DNA from: Pseudomonas sp. CCC3.1
GTDB lineage: Bacteria > Pseudomonadota > Gammaproteobacteria > Pseudomonadales > Pseudomonadaceae
Direction: 5' to 3'
NCBI RefSeq assembly: GCF_034347405.1
Contig: NZ_CP133778.1
Location: 434,001-498,000 of the forward strand
Length of the DNA: 64,000 nt
Each line of letters opens with the position of its first letter. Within the stretch, counting starts at the first letter, position 1. The notes beneath the pieces were generated by a model. That model ran no database searches. It saw only the letters and a list, made by a program, of their open reading frames with translations, and was not told the DNA's origin. Both the position numbers and the translations under genes were made by a program. Positions 15,515-24,871 of the stretch are shown here, piece after piece.

Positions 15515-16874
15515 GCCTCTTCTATTAAGCGAAGTCGCTGCCGCCCTGAATGGTCGTCTGGTCAGCGCGGACAGCCGATTCAATGGCGTGAGCATCGACA
15601 GCCGTGCCATCGCTCAGGGCCAGTTGTTTATCGCGCTGACAGGCCCGCGTTTTGATGGCCATGACTACTTGAATGAAGTCGCAGCCAAAGGTGCTGTTGC
15701 CGCGCTGGTTGAGCGCGAAGTGCCTGAGTCGGTGTTGCCGCAATTGGTGGTCAAAGATACGCGTGAAGCCTTGGGCCAATTGGGCGCGCTGAACCGTGCT
15801 GGCTACGACAAGCCCGTCGCGGCGATTACCGGCTCCAGCGGCAAAACCACCGTTAAAGAAATGCTCGCCTGCATCCTGCGCACCCGTGGCCCGGTGCTGG
15901 CGACCAAAGGTAATTTGAATAACGATCTGGGCGTGCCGCTGACCCTGCTCGAACTGACGCAGGAACACACTGCGGCAGTGATCGAACTGGGTGCATCGCG
16001 CGTCGGCGAAATCGCCTACACCGTGGCCATGACCAAACCTCGTGTTGCCGTGCTGAACAATGCCGGTACCGCGCACGTGGGTGAGTTCGGCGGGCCTGAG
16101 AAAATCGTCGAGGCCAAAGGTGAAATTATCGAAGGGCTGGATGCCGATGGCATCGCCGTTCTGAATCTGGACGACAAGGCGTTTGGCATTTGGCAGGCCC
16201 GTGCGGCAGGTCGCAAGGTGCTGAGCTTTTCGCTGGACAATGCCCAGGCTGATTTTTACGCCAGCGCTCTGGTGCGCGATGCGCGTGGCTGCCAAGGTTT
16301 CAAGATCCACACCCCGCTGGGTGTCGAACAGGTTCAACTGAACCTGCTGGGCAGTCACAACGTGGCGAACGCTCTGGCTGCAGCAGCGGCTGCTTATGCG
16401 CTGAATGTGTCGTTGTTCGGGATCAAGACCGGCCTCGAAGCCGTGCTGCCGGTCAAAGGGCGCGCTGTTGCGCAACTGACTAGCACAGGTCTGCGAATTA
16501 TTGATGACACTTACAACGCAAACCCCACCTCAATGTGCGCTGCCGTTGATATACTCGCCGGCTTTTCCGGTCGCACCGTCCTGGTGCTCGGAGATATCGG
16601 CGAGCTGGGTGAGTGGGCAGAGCAAGGACATCGTGAAGTAGGCGCTTACGCCGCCGACAAGGTTTCAGCGCTCTACGCGGTGGGACCACTGATGGCTCAT
16701 GCCGTCGCTGCATTTGGACACCAGGCTCGTCACTTCGCCAATCAGGCTGACCTGATCAAGGCGCTTCGCACCGAGCACGAAACAAACACCACTATTTTGA
16801 TCAAGGGTTCGCGCAGCGCAGCGATGGAAAACGTCGTTGCGGCGCTGTGCGGTTCCAGCGGGGAGAAACATTAA
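15507..16874 (+). CDS. murF: UDP-MurNAc-tripeptide-D-Ala-D-Ala ligase MurF
   Basis: This 455-residue ligase attaches D-Ala-D-Ala to the tripeptide to complete the cytoplasmic pentapeptide precursor. The P-loop AITGSSGKTTVKEML lies at about residues 108-122, followed by KGNLNNDLGVPLTLLE and the DDTYNANP motif typical of MurF. ATG 15507 (MLKPLLLSEVAAAL) is chosen over TTG 15501. The TAA overlaps the mraY ATG by one base. Confidence 0.96.
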   Translation: MLKPLLLSEVAAALNGRLVSADSRFNGVSIDSRAIAQGQLFIALTGPRFDGHDYLNEVAAKGAVAALVEREVPESVLPQLVVKDTREALGQLGALNRAGYDKPVAAITGSSGKTTVKEMLACILRTRGPVLATKGNLNNDLGVPLTLLELTQEHTAAVIELGASRVGEIAYTVAMTKPRVAVLNNAGTAHVGEFGGPEKIVEAKGEIIEGLDADGIAVLNLDDKAFGIWQARAAGRKVLSFSLDNAQADFYASALVRDARGCQGFKIHTPLGVEQVQLNLLGSHNVANALAAAAAAYALNVSLFGIKTGLEAVLPVKGRAVAQLTSTGLRIIDDTYNANPTSMCAAVDILAGFSGRTVLVLGDIGELGEWAEQGHREVGAYAADKVSALYAVGPLMAHAVAAFGHQARHFANQADLIKALRTEHETNTTILIKGSRSAAMENVVAALCGSSGEKH

Positions 16875-17956
16875 TGCTGCTGCTTCTAGCGGAGTATCTA
16901 CAACAGTTCTACAAGGGCTTTGCAGTCTTCCAGTACTTGTCCCTGCGCGGGATTCTTGGAGTACTCACTGCGTTGTCGTTGTCGCTGTGCCTGGGGCCGT
17001 GGATGATCCGCACCCTGCAAAACCGTCAAATCGGTCAATCGGTTCGTAACGACGGCCCGCAATCGCACCTGTCCAAATCCGGCACGCCAACCATGGGCGG
17101 CGCACTGATCCTGTCGGCCATTACCGTCAGCACCTTGCTGTGGGCTGACCTGAGCAATCGCTACGTGTGGGTGGTGATGCTGGTCACCCTGCTGTTCGGT
17201 GCCATTGGCTGGGTAGACGACTACCGCAAGGTCATCGAAAAGAACTCACGCGGCCTTCCAAGCCGCTGGAAGTATTTCTGGCAGTCGGTGTTCGGTCTCG
17301 CCGCTGCGATCTTCTTGTACATGACGGCGCCCAGCGCAGTCGAAACCACGTTGATCCTGCCGTTTCTTAAAGGCGCCAGCATCCCGTTGGGCATCGGTTT
17401 TGTGGTGCTGACCTATTTCGTGATCGTCGGTTCGAGCAACGCCGTCAACCTGACTGACGGCCTCGACGGCCTGGCCATCATGCCAACTGTGATGGTCGGC
17501 GGTGCGCTGGGTATTTTCTGCTACCTGTCGGGTAACCTGAAATTCGCTGACTACCTGCTGATCCCGTATGTACCGGGCGCAGGTGAGTTGATTGTGTTCT
17601 GCGGCGCGCTGATTGGCGCCGGTCTGGGCTTTCTGTGGTTCAACACCTACCCCGCACAAGTCTTTATGGGTGACGTCGGCGCACTGGCGCTGGGCGCAGC
17701 CTTGGGCACCATCGCGGTCATCGTGCGTCAGGAAATCGTGCTGTTCATCATGGGTGGTGTGTTCGTGATGGAAACCCTGTCGGTGGTCATCCAGGTCGCG
17801 TCGTTCAAGTTGACCGGCAAGCGGGTATTCCGCATGGCACCGATCCATCACCACTTTGAACTCAAGGGCTGGCCCGAGCCACGCGTGATTGTCCGTTTCT
17901 GGATTATCACCGTGATCCTCGTGTTGATCGGTCTTGCCACACTGAAGCTGAGGTAG
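16874..17956 (+). CDS. mraY: phospho-MurNAc-pentapeptide translocase MraY
   Basis: This 360-residue integral membrane enzyme transfers phospho-MurNAc-pentapeptide to undecaprenyl phosphate, making lipid I. About ten transmembrane helices alternate with the conserved cytoplasmic motifs GTPTMGG, GWVDDYRK, SSNAVNLTDGLDGLA and APIHHHFELKG, which hold the catalytic aspartates and histidines. The frame opens earlier at 16847, but ATG 16874, overlapping the murF stop, gives the standard MLLLLAEYLQQFYKG start. Confidence 0.97.
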   Translation: MLLLLAEYLQQFYKGFAVFQYLSLRGILGVLTALSLSLCLGPWMIRTLQNRQIGQSVRNDGPQSHLSKSGTPTMGGALILSAITVSTLLWADLSNRYVWVVMLVTLLFGAIGWVDDYRKVIEKNSRGLPSRWKYFWQSVFGLAAAIFLYMTAPSAVETTLILPFLKGASIPLGIGFVVLTYFVIVGSSNAVNLTDGLDGLAIMPTVMVGGALGIFCYLSGNLKFADYLLIPYVPGAGELIVFCGALIGAGLGFLWFNTYPAQVFMGDVGALALGAALGTIAVIVRQEIVLFIMGGVFVMETLSVVIQVASFKLTGKRVFRMAPIHHHFELKGWPEPRVIVRFWIITVILVLIGLATLKLR

Positions 17957-17961
17957 AACCT

Positions 17962-19308
17962 GTGTCTCTGATCGCTTCTGACCACTTCCGCATCGTTGTC
18001 GGCCTCGGCAAGAGCGGCATGTCCCTGGTTCGCTTTCTAGCGCGCCAGGGCGTGTCGTTTGCGGTGGCTGACACGCGGGAAAATCCACCGGAGCTGGCCA
18101 CGCTGCGCCGTGACTACCCGCAAGTGGACGTGCGTTGTGGCGAGCTGGATGTCGAGTTTCTGTGCCGTGCCGACGAGCTCTACGTGAGCCCCGGCCTGGC
18201 ATTGGCGACCCCGGCACTGCAAGCGGCGGCTGCCCGTGGCGTGAAGCTGTCGGGTGACATCGACCTGTTCGCGCGTAACGCGAAAGCGCCTATCGTGGCA
18301 ATCAGTGGTTCCAACGCCAAAAGCACCGTGACCACGCTGGTCGGTGAAATGGCGGTGGCCGCTGGCAAGCGTGTGGCGGTCGGCGGCAACCTCGGTACGC
18401 CTGCCTTGGACCTGCTCAGCGATGACATCGAACTGTACGTGATGGAACTGTCGAGCTTTCAGCTCGAAACCACCAACCACCTGGGCGCTGAAGTTGCCAC
18501 CGTGCTCAACGTCAGTGAAGATCACATGGACCGCTACAGCGGCCTGCCGGCGTATCACCTGGCCAAGCACCGGATTTTCCGGGGGGCGCGGCAAGTGGTG
18601 GTCAACCGTCAGGATGCCCTGACCCGTCCGCTGATGGGCGAAGGCCAACCGTGCTGGACCTTCGGCCTCAGCGCGCCAGATTTCAAGGCATTCGGTCTGC
18701 GTGAAGAACACGGCGAAAAATACCTCGCTTTCGAATTCCAGAACCTGATGCCTGTACGCGAATTGAAAGTCCGTGGCGCCCACAACCAGGCCAACGCCTT
18801 GGCTGCACTGGCGCTGGGGCATGCGGTGGGCTTGCCGTTCGACGCCATGCTGTCGAGTCTGCGCACGTTCACCGGCCTTGAGCATCGCTGCCAGTGGGTA
18901 CGCGAACTGGATGGCGTGAGCTACTACAACGACTCCAAAGCCACTAACGTCGGCGCAGCCCTGGCGGCTATTGACGGTTTGGGTTCAGACATGGACGGCA
19001 AGCTGGTCCTGATCGCTGGCGGTGACGGCAAAGGCGCTGATTTCAGCGGTCTGCGCGACTCGGTGACCAAGCATTGTCGCGCCGTGGTCTTGATGGGCCG
19101 TGATGCCGAGCTGATCGCCGCCGCTCTGGACGATACCGTTCCTAAAATCCGAGTGGCTTCGCTGGACGACGCGGTTGCCCGCAGCCGTTCGCTGGCCTAC
19201 AGCGGTGACGCGGTGCTGCTGTCGCCTGCGTGTGCGAGCTTCGACATGTTCAAGAACTACGAAGAGCGCGGCCACCTGTTTGCTCGCGCAGTGGAGGCCT
19301 TGGCATGA
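17962..19308 (+). CDS. murD: UDP-MurNAc-alanine-D-glutamate ligase MurD
   Basis: This 448-residue ligase adds D-glutamate to UDP-MurNAc-L-alanine. The Rossmann-type N-terminal domain (IVVGLGKSGMSLVRFLARQG) and the C-terminal domain (YYNDSKATN, then LIAGGDGKGADF) are typical. The start is GTG 17962, five bases after mraY. The P-loop reads GSNAKST at residues 116-122, with Ala where most Mur ligases have Gly before the Lys. The rest of the site looks intact, so I take the enzyme as active. The stop overlaps the ftsW start (ATGA). Confidence 0.95.
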   Translation: MSLIASDHFRIVVGLGKSGMSLVRFLARQGVSFAVADTRENPPELATLRRDYPQVDVRCGELDVEFLCRADELYVSPGLALATPALQAAAARGVKLSGDIDLFARNAKAPIVAISGSNAKSTVTTLVGEMAVAAGKRVAVGGNLGTPALDLLSDDIELYVMELSSFQLETTNHLGAEVATVLNVSEDHMDRYSGLPAYHLAKHRIFRGARQVVVNRQDALTRPLMGEGQPCWTFGLSAPDFKAFGLREEHGEKYLAFEFQNLMPVRELKVRGAHNQANALAALALGHAVGLPFDAMLSSLRTFTGLEHRCQWVRELDGVSYYNDSKATNVGAALAAIDGLGSDMDGKLVLIAGGDGKGADFSGLRDSVTKHCRAVVLMGRDAELIAAALDDTVPKIRVASLDDAVARSRSLAYSGDAVLLSPACASFDMFKNYEERGHLFARAVEALA

Positions 19309-20519
19309 TCTTCGGCTTCCTGAAACCTTACCCTTCACCGCTGATCACGGGCCGTGGCATTGACCTCGACTTCCCGTTGCTGGCCGGTTGCCTGGCGTTG
19401 CTTGGCCTCGGTCTGGTGATGATCACTTCGGCCTCGTCCGAAGTGGCCGCCTTGCAGTCGGGCAACACGCTGTATCACATGATCCGCCACCTGTTTTACA
19501 TCGTGCTCGGCCTGGGCGCTTGCATCATGACCATGATGGTGCCGATTGCCACCTGGCAGCGTTTGGGCTGGGTGTTGCTGCTCGGCGCGTTTGGCTTGCT
19601 GGTGATGGTGTTGCTGCCAGGCATTGGCCGTGAGGTTAACGGCTCGATGCGCTGGATCGGTTTCAGCTTCTTTAACGTGCAGCCTTCGGAAATCGCCAAG
19701 GTATTCGTGGTGATTTACCTCGCCGGTTACCTGGTGCGTCAACAGAAGGAAGTCCGCGAAAGCTGGATGGGCTTCTTCAAGCCGTTCATTGTGCTGCTGC
19801 CAATGGCTGGCCTGTTGCTGATGGAGCCCGACTTCGGTGCCACGGTTGTCATGATGGGCGCGGCGGCGGCCATGTTGTTCCTCGGCGGTGTTGGTCTGTT
19901 CCGTTTCGCCCTGATGGTCGCCTTGGCAGTGGGTGCGGTGTTTGTGCTGGTACAAGCGCAGCCTTACCGGATGGCGCGTCTGATCACCTTTACCGACCCG
20001 TGGTCCGATCAATTCGGCTCCGGCTACCAACTGACCCAGGCACTGATCGCGTTTGGTCGCGGCGAGTGGTTCGGGGTGGGCTTGGGCAACAGCGTACAAA
20101 AGCAGTTCTACCTGCCAGAAGCCCACACCGACTTCGTGTTCTCGGTGTTGGCTGAAGAGCTGGGCGTGGTCGGCTCGCTGCTGACTGTGGCGTTGTTCGT
20201 GTTCGTCTGCGTACGCGGCATGTACATCGGCCTGTGGGCTGAGCGTGCCAAGCAATATTTTGCGGCTTATATGGCGTACGGCTTGTCGTTCCTGTGGATC
20301 GGCCAGTTCTTGATCAACATCGGGGTAAACGTCGGTTTGCTGCCGACCAAAGGCCTGACCTTGCCATTCCTCAGTTATGGCGGCAGTTCGTTGGTGATTT
20401 GCTGCGTGTGTATGGGTTTGTTGCTGCGCATCGAGTGGGAGAGTCGCACCCACCTGGGCAGCGAAGAGACCGATTTCAAAGAAAGCGACTTCGCAGAGGA
20501 GCCGAACCATGGGCGCTAA
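19305..20519 (+). CDS. ftsW: septal peptidoglycan glycosyltransferase FtsW
   Basis: This 404-residue SEDS-family membrane protein polymerises septal glycan together with FtsI. About ten hydrophobic helices are present with the family signatures: NGSMRWI and QPSEIAKVFVVIYLAGYL in the first half, then PEAHTDFVFSVLAEELG and the LPFLSYGGSSL motif near the C-terminus. The open frame begins earlier at 19230, but ATG 19305 overlaps the murD stop and gives the usual length. It overlaps murG by 11 bases. Confidence 0.96.
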   Translation: MIFGFLKPYPSPLITGRGIDLDFPLLAGCLALLGLGLVMITSASSEVAALQSGNTLYHMIRHLFYIVLGLGACIMTMMVPIATWQRLGWVLLLGAFGLLVMVLLPGIGREVNGSMRWIGFSFFNVQPSEIAKVFVVIYLAGYLVRQQKEVRESWMGFFKPFIVLLPMAGLLLMEPDFGATVVMMGAAAAMLFLGGVGLFRFALMVALAVGAVFVLVQAQPYRMARLITFTDPWSDQFGSGYQLTQALIAFGRGEWFGVGLGNSVQKQFYLPEAHTDFVFSVLAEELGVVGSLLTVALFVFVCVRGMYIGLWAERAKQYFAAYMAYGLSFLWIGQFLINIGVNVGLLPTKGLTLPFLSYGGSSLVICCVCMGLLLRIEWESRTHLGSEETDFKESDFAEEPNHGR

Positions 20520-21579
20520 TGTGCTGATCATGGCGGGCGGTACCGGCGGACACGTGTTCCCTGCGCTGGCCTGTGCGCGTGAGTTTGAAGCGCGTGGCTA
20601 CACCGTGCACTGGCTCGGCACGCCGCGTGGCATCGAGAACGAACTGGTTGAGCCAGCGGGTTTCACCTTGCACCGAATCAACGTCGCGGGCTTGCGTGGC
20701 AAGAGCAAACTGTCGCTGCTCAAAGCACCGTTTGTGCTGCTCAATGCCTTGTTCCAGGCGCGCAAGATTATCCGTCAGCTCAAGCCCGTGTGTGTGCTTG
20801 GCTTTGGTGGCTACGTGACCGGACCTGGCGGCCTGGCAGCCAAAACCTGTGGCGTGCCGGTGATCATTCACGAGCAAAACGCGGTGGCCGGGACGGCTAA
20901 CCGCTTGCTGGTCCCGATGACCCGCCGCGTGTGTGAAGCCTTCCCGCAGACCTTTGCGGCCTCCGACACACTTCGCACCACCGGCAATCCGGTGCGTCCC
21001 GAGTTGTTCACCCTGGCGCCTCGCGCGGCACTCGAAGGGCGCAAGGCGCGCCTGCTGGTGTTGGGCGGCAGCCTGGGGGCTGAGCCGTTGAACAAGTTAC
21101 TGCCTGAAGCCCTGGCCAAAGTGCCGGCCGAGGTGCGCCCTGAAGTGTTTCATCAGGCAGGCAAGCAGCACGATCAGATTACCGCCGAGCGCTACACCGC
21201 CGTCGGCGTCGAGGCTGACGTACAGCCTTTTATCAAAGACATGGCCCACGCCTATGGCTGGGCCGACCTGGTGGTTTGTCGCGCAGGCGCGCTGACTGTC
21301 AGTGAACTGGCTGCGGCCGGTCTGCCTTCGTTGCTGGTGCCATTGCCCCACGCGATTGACGACCATCAGAGCCGTAATGCTGACTTTTTGGCACGTGAAG
21401 GCGCGGCCTTCGTGATGCCACAAGCGACAACTGGCGCAGCCGAACTGGCTGCACGCCTGACAGAGGTATTGATGCAACCGGAACGACTGAACAGCATGGC
21501 GACCAATGCTCGCCGCCTGGCTAAACCCGATGCCACCCGCAACGTCGTAGACATCTGCCTGGAGGTGGCCAATGGTTGA
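20509..21579 (+). CDS. murG: UDP-GlcNAc transferase MurG
   Basis: This 356-residue peripheral membrane enzyme adds GlcNAc to lipid I to form lipid II. The N-terminal glycine-rich loop MAGGTGGHVFPALA (residues about 8-21) and the second loop LGGSLGAEPLN are both intact. The C-terminal donor-site region carries VVCRAGALTVSELAAAGLPS and PHAIDDHQSRNA. It overlaps ftsW upstream and murC downstream by eight bases. Confidence 0.97.
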   Translation: MGANVLIMAGGTGGHVFPALACAREFEARGYTVHWLGTPRGIENELVEPAGFTLHRINVAGLRGKSKLSLLKAPFVLLNALFQARKIIRQLKPVCVLGFGGYVTGPGGLAAKTCGVPVIIHEQNAVAGTANRLLVPMTRRVCEAFPQTFAASDTLRTTGNPVRPELFTLAPRAALEGRKARLLVLGGSLGAEPLNKLLPEALAKVPAEVRPEVFHQAGKQHDQITAERYTAVGVEADVQPFIKDMAHAYGWADLVVCRAGALTVSELAAAGLPSLLVPLPHAIDDHQSRNADFLAREGAAFVMPQATTGAAELAARLTEVLMQPERLNSMATNARRLAKPDATRNVVDICLEVANG

Positions 21580-23032
21580 GAATCAGAAAGCCATGCCACA
21601 ACCGGAAATGCGCCGCATCCGTCGTATTCACTTCGTCGGTATCGGTGGTGTGGGCATGTGCGGTATCGCTGAAGTGCTGCTGAACCTGGGTTATCAGGTG
21701 TCGGGTTCTGACCTGAATGCATCGGCAGTGACCGAACGCCTTGAATCGTTCGGCGCGCAGATCTTTATTGGACACCGCGCCGAAAACGCGGCCAATGCCG
21801 ATGTGCTGGTCGTGTCGAGCGCTGTGAACACGTCCAACCCGGAAGTTGCCAATGCGTTGGAACGCCGTATTCCGGTCGTCCCGCGGGCCGAGATGCTGGC
21901 GGAACTGATGCGCTATCGCCACGGCATCGCCGTTGCCGGTACGCACGGTAAAACCACCACCACCAGCCTGTTGGCTTCGGTTTTCGCGGCCGGTGGTCTG
22001 GACCCGACATTCGTGATCGGTGGCCGCCTGAATGCAGCCGGTACCAATGCACAACTGGGTACCAGCCGTTACCTGATTGCCGAAGCCGACGAAAGCGATG
22101 CCAGCTTCCTGCACTTGCAGCCGATGGTTGCAGTGGTCACCAACATCGACGCCGACCACATGGCGACTTACGAAGGTGACTTCAACAAACTGAAGAAAAC
22201 CTTCGTCGAGTTCCTGCACAACCTGCCGTTCTACGGCTTGGCTGTGCTGTGCCTGGACGATCCGGTAGTGCGCGAGATTCTGCCACTGGTCAAGCGTCCG
22301 ACCGTGACCTACGGCTTCAATGAAGGCGCTGACGTTCGCGCAATCAATGTGCGCCAGCAGGGCATGCAAACCTTCTTCACCGTGCTTCGCCCTGACCGCG
22401 AGCCGTTGGATGTGTCGGTCAACATGCCGGGCAACCACAACGTGCTGAACGCCCTGGCGACCATCTGCATTGCCTCGGATGAAGGCATCAGCGATGAAGC
22501 CATTGTTCAGGGCCTGTCGGGCTTTGAGGGTGTGGGCCGACGCTTCCAGGTCTACGGCGAGCTGCCAGTAGAAGGCGGCAGCGTGATGCTGGTTGATGAC
22601 TACGGTCATCACCCGACCGAAGTCGCAGCCGTGATCAAAGCGGTACGCGGTGGCTGGCCGGATCGTCGTCTGGTCATGGTTTACCAGCCGCACCGTTTCA
22701 GCCGCACCCGTGATCTGTACGACGATTTTGTGCAGGTCCTGGCCGATGCCAACGTGCTGTTGCTGATGGAAGTCTACCCGGCGGGCGAAGAGCCTATTCC
22801 GGGTGCTGACAGCCGTCAGCTGTGCCACAGCATTCGTCAGCGCGGCCAATTGGACCCGATCTACATTGAGCGCGGCGTTGAGCTGGCGCCGATCGTCAAG
22901 CCGCTGCTGCGCGCTGGCGACATTCTGTTGTGCCAAGGGGCGGGCGACATCGGTCGCCTGGCGCCACAACTTATCAAGAGTCCGTTGTTCGCCGGCGCAG
23001 TGATCGCCGCCAACGAGGGGAAGCTGAAATGA
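21572..23032 (+). CDS. murC: UDP-MurNAc-L-alanine ligase MurC
   Basis: This 486-residue ligase adds the first amino acid, L-alanine, to UDP-MurNAc. The N-terminal HFVGIGGVGMCGIAEVL loop and the P-loop GTHGKTTTTSL (about residues 126-136) are diagnostic, followed by the DDYGHHPTEV and YQPHRFSRT motifs of the C-terminal half. ATG 21572 lies within the end of murG. The TGA overlaps the ddlB ATG. Confidence 0.97.
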   Translation: MVENQKAMPQPEMRRIRRIHFVGIGGVGMCGIAEVLLNLGYQVSGSDLNASAVTERLESFGAQIFIGHRAENAANADVLVVSSAVNTSNPEVANALERRIPVVPRAEMLAELMRYRHGIAVAGTHGKTTTTSLLASVFAAGGLDPTFVIGGRLNAAGTNAQLGTSRYLIAEADESDASFLHLQPMVAVVTNIDADHMATYEGDFNKLKKTFVEFLHNLPFYGLAVLCLDDPVVREILPLVKRPTVTYGFNEGADVRAINVRQQGMQTFFTVLRPDREPLDVSVNMPGNHNVLNALATICIASDEGISDEAIVQGLSGFEGVGRRFQVYGELPVEGGSVMLVDDYGHHPTEVAAVIKAVRGGWPDRRLVMVYQPHRFSRTRDLYDDFVQVLADANVLLLMEVYPAGEEPIPGADSRQLCHSIRQRGQLDPIYIERGVELAPIVKPLLRAGDILLCQGAGDIGRLAPQLIKSPLFAGAVIAANEGKLK

Positions 23033-23985
23033 CTGCTGCCTACGCCAATCTGTTCTCGACCATTGCTCCCGCCGACTTCGGCCGTGTAGCGGTATTGTTC
23101 GGCGGTAAAAGCGCCGAGCGTGAAGTGTCTTTGAAGTCGGGCAATGCCGTACTCAAGGCCTTGCAAGACGCGGGCGTCAACGCCTTCGGTATCGATGTGG
23201 GCGATGACTTCATCAGCCGCATCACCTCCGAAAAAATTGACCGAGCCTTCATTATTCTTCATGGCCGTGGCGGCGAAGACGGCAGCATGCAAGGCCTGCT
23301 GGAGTGCCTGGGCATTCCTTACACCGGCAGTGGCATCCTCGCGTCGGCGCTGGCCATGGACAAGCTGCGCACCAAACAGGTGTGGCACAGCCTGGGGATT
23401 CCAACCCCGCGTCACGCCGTGCTGAGCAGCGAAGACGACTGTATTTCAGCAGCGAAGGAACTGAGCTTCCCTTTGATCGTCAAACCGGCCCATGAAGGTT
23501 CAAGTATCGGTATGGCCAAAGTGAACAGCGCAGACGAGTTGATCGTCGCCTGGACTGACGCCAGTAAGTACGACTCGCAAGTGTTGGTTGAGCAATGGAT
23601 CCACGGTCCGGAGTTCACCATCGCCACCCTGCGTGACCAAGTGCTGCCACCTATCGCACTGGGCACTCCGCATACGTTCTACGACTACGACGCCAAGTAC
23701 GTGTCTGACGATACCCAGTATCGGATTCCGTGCGGCCTTGATCGCGACAAGGAACAAGAACTCATGGCGCTCACGGCGAAAGCCTGTGAGGCGATTGGTA
23801 TTGCCGGTTGGGGCCGTCTGGACGTGATGCAAGACACCGATGGCCAGTTCTGGCTGCTCGAAGTCAACACCGCGCCAGGCATGACCGATCACAGCCTGGT
23901 GCCGATGGCGGCCAAGGCGGCCGGTCTGGATTTCCAGCAACTGGTGCTGTCGATTTTGGCGGCCAGTGTTGAGCCGCGAGGTTAA
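23029..23985 (+). CDS. ddlB: D-alanine-D-alanine ligase DdlB
   Basis: This 318-residue ATP-grasp ligase makes the D-Ala-D-Ala dipeptide used by MurF. The N-terminal VLFGGKSAEREVSLKSG motif, HGRGGEDGSMQG, the ATP-grasp lysine segment FPLIVKPAHEGSSIG and the metal-binding EVNTAPGMTDHS are intact. ATG 23029 overlaps the murC stop (ATGA); the frame is open upstream but only inside murC. ftsQ follows after four bases. Confidence 0.96.
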   Translation: MTAAYANLFSTIAPADFGRVAVLFGGKSAEREVSLKSGNAVLKALQDAGVNAFGIDVGDDFISRITSEKIDRAFIILHGRGGEDGSMQGLLECLGIPYTGSGILASALAMDKLRTKQVWHSLGIPTPRHAVLSSEDDCISAAKELSFPLIVKPAHEGSSIGMAKVNSADELIVAWTDASKYDSQVLVEQWIHGPEFTIATLRDQVLPPIALGTPHTFYDYDAKYVSDDTQYRIPCGLDRDKEQELMALTAKACEAIGIAGWGRLDVMQDTDGQFWLLEVNTAPGMTDHSLVPMAAKAAGLDFQQLVLSILAASVEPRG

Positions 23986-23989
23986 GACC

Positions 23990-24856
23990 ATGCAAGGCGC
24001 ATCGCTTCGTCATCAGCAACCCGTACCCGGCCGCAAGCCGGTGCCACGGGGTGCCAGCCGAATGGTGGCTAAAGAGCCGATGTCGGTGCGTGTGCCAAAA
24101 GCCAATTTTGGCTTTTTGAAAGTGCTGTTTTGGCCAGTGTTGCTGGTGGTGCTGGGGTTCGGTACGTACGAAGGCGCACAACGTCTGATGCCGTATGCGG
24201 ACCGCCCGATCACCAACATCAATGTGCAGGGTGATTTGACCTACATCAGCCAGCAGGCCGTGCAACAGCGTATTGCTCCGTATATGGCCGCGAGTTTCTT
24301 CACGGTCGATCTGGCAGGCATGCGCACCGAGCTTGAACAAATGCCATGGATTGCCCACGCCGAAGTCCGTCGGGTGTGGCCGGACCAAGTGGTGATTCGC
24401 CTTGAAGAGCAACTGCCGGTGGCGCGTTGGGGCGATGAAGCGCTGCTGAACAACCAGGGCCAGGCGTTCACCCCGCGTGAGCTGGCCAATTATGAACATT
24501 TGCCGCAGCTGTTTGGCCCACAACGGGCTCAACAACAAGTGATGCAGCAGTATCAGGTGCTGAGCCAGATGCTGCGTCCAATGGGCTTTTCGATTGCCCG
24601 TCTGGAATTGCGTGAGCGCGGTAGCTGGTTCCTGACCACCGGAGCTGGCAGTGCAGGGCCTGGAATCGAGCTGCTGTTGGGGCGCGATCACTTGGTAGAG
24701 AAAATGCGTCGTTTCATAGCCATCTATGACAAGACGCTCAAAGATCAGATTACAAACATAGCGCGCATTGATTTGCGTTATGCCAACGGATTGGCCGTCG
24801 GCTGGCGGGAACCTGTGGCACCCACGGCAGCCCAACCCGCTGTCGCGAAGAATTAA
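23990..24856 (+). CDS. ftsQ: cell division protein FtsQ
   Basis: This 288-residue bitopic divisome protein links early and late division proteins. A basic cytoplasmic tail with RKPVPRGASRM precedes a single transmembrane helix (about residues 40-60), a POTRA domain (ITNINVQGDLTYISQQAVQQ) and the beta domain ending in RIDLRYANGLAVGWRE. ATG 23990 is used; an upstream in-frame ATG at 23966 falls inside ddlB. ftsA follows after 15 bases. Confidence 0.95.
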   Translation: MQGASLRHQQPVPGRKPVPRGASRMVAKEPMSVRVPKANFGFLKVLFWPVLLVVLGFGTYEGAQRLMPYADRPITNINVQGDLTYISQQAVQQRIAPYMAASFFTVDLAGMRTELEQMPWIAHAEVRRVWPDQVVIRLEEQLPVARWGDEALLNNQGQAFTPRELANYEHLPQLFGPQRAQQQVMQQYQVLSQMLRPMGFSIARLELRERGSWFLTTGAGSAGPGIELLLGRDHLVEKMRRFIAIYDKTLKDQITNIARIDLRYANGLAVGWREPVAPTAAQPAVAKN

Positions 24857-24871
24857 GAAGAGGCAGGACCC

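Noticed and set aside
21521..22969. 482-codon minus-strand open frame
   Set aside because: It is antisense to murC, with composition typical of a shadow frame.
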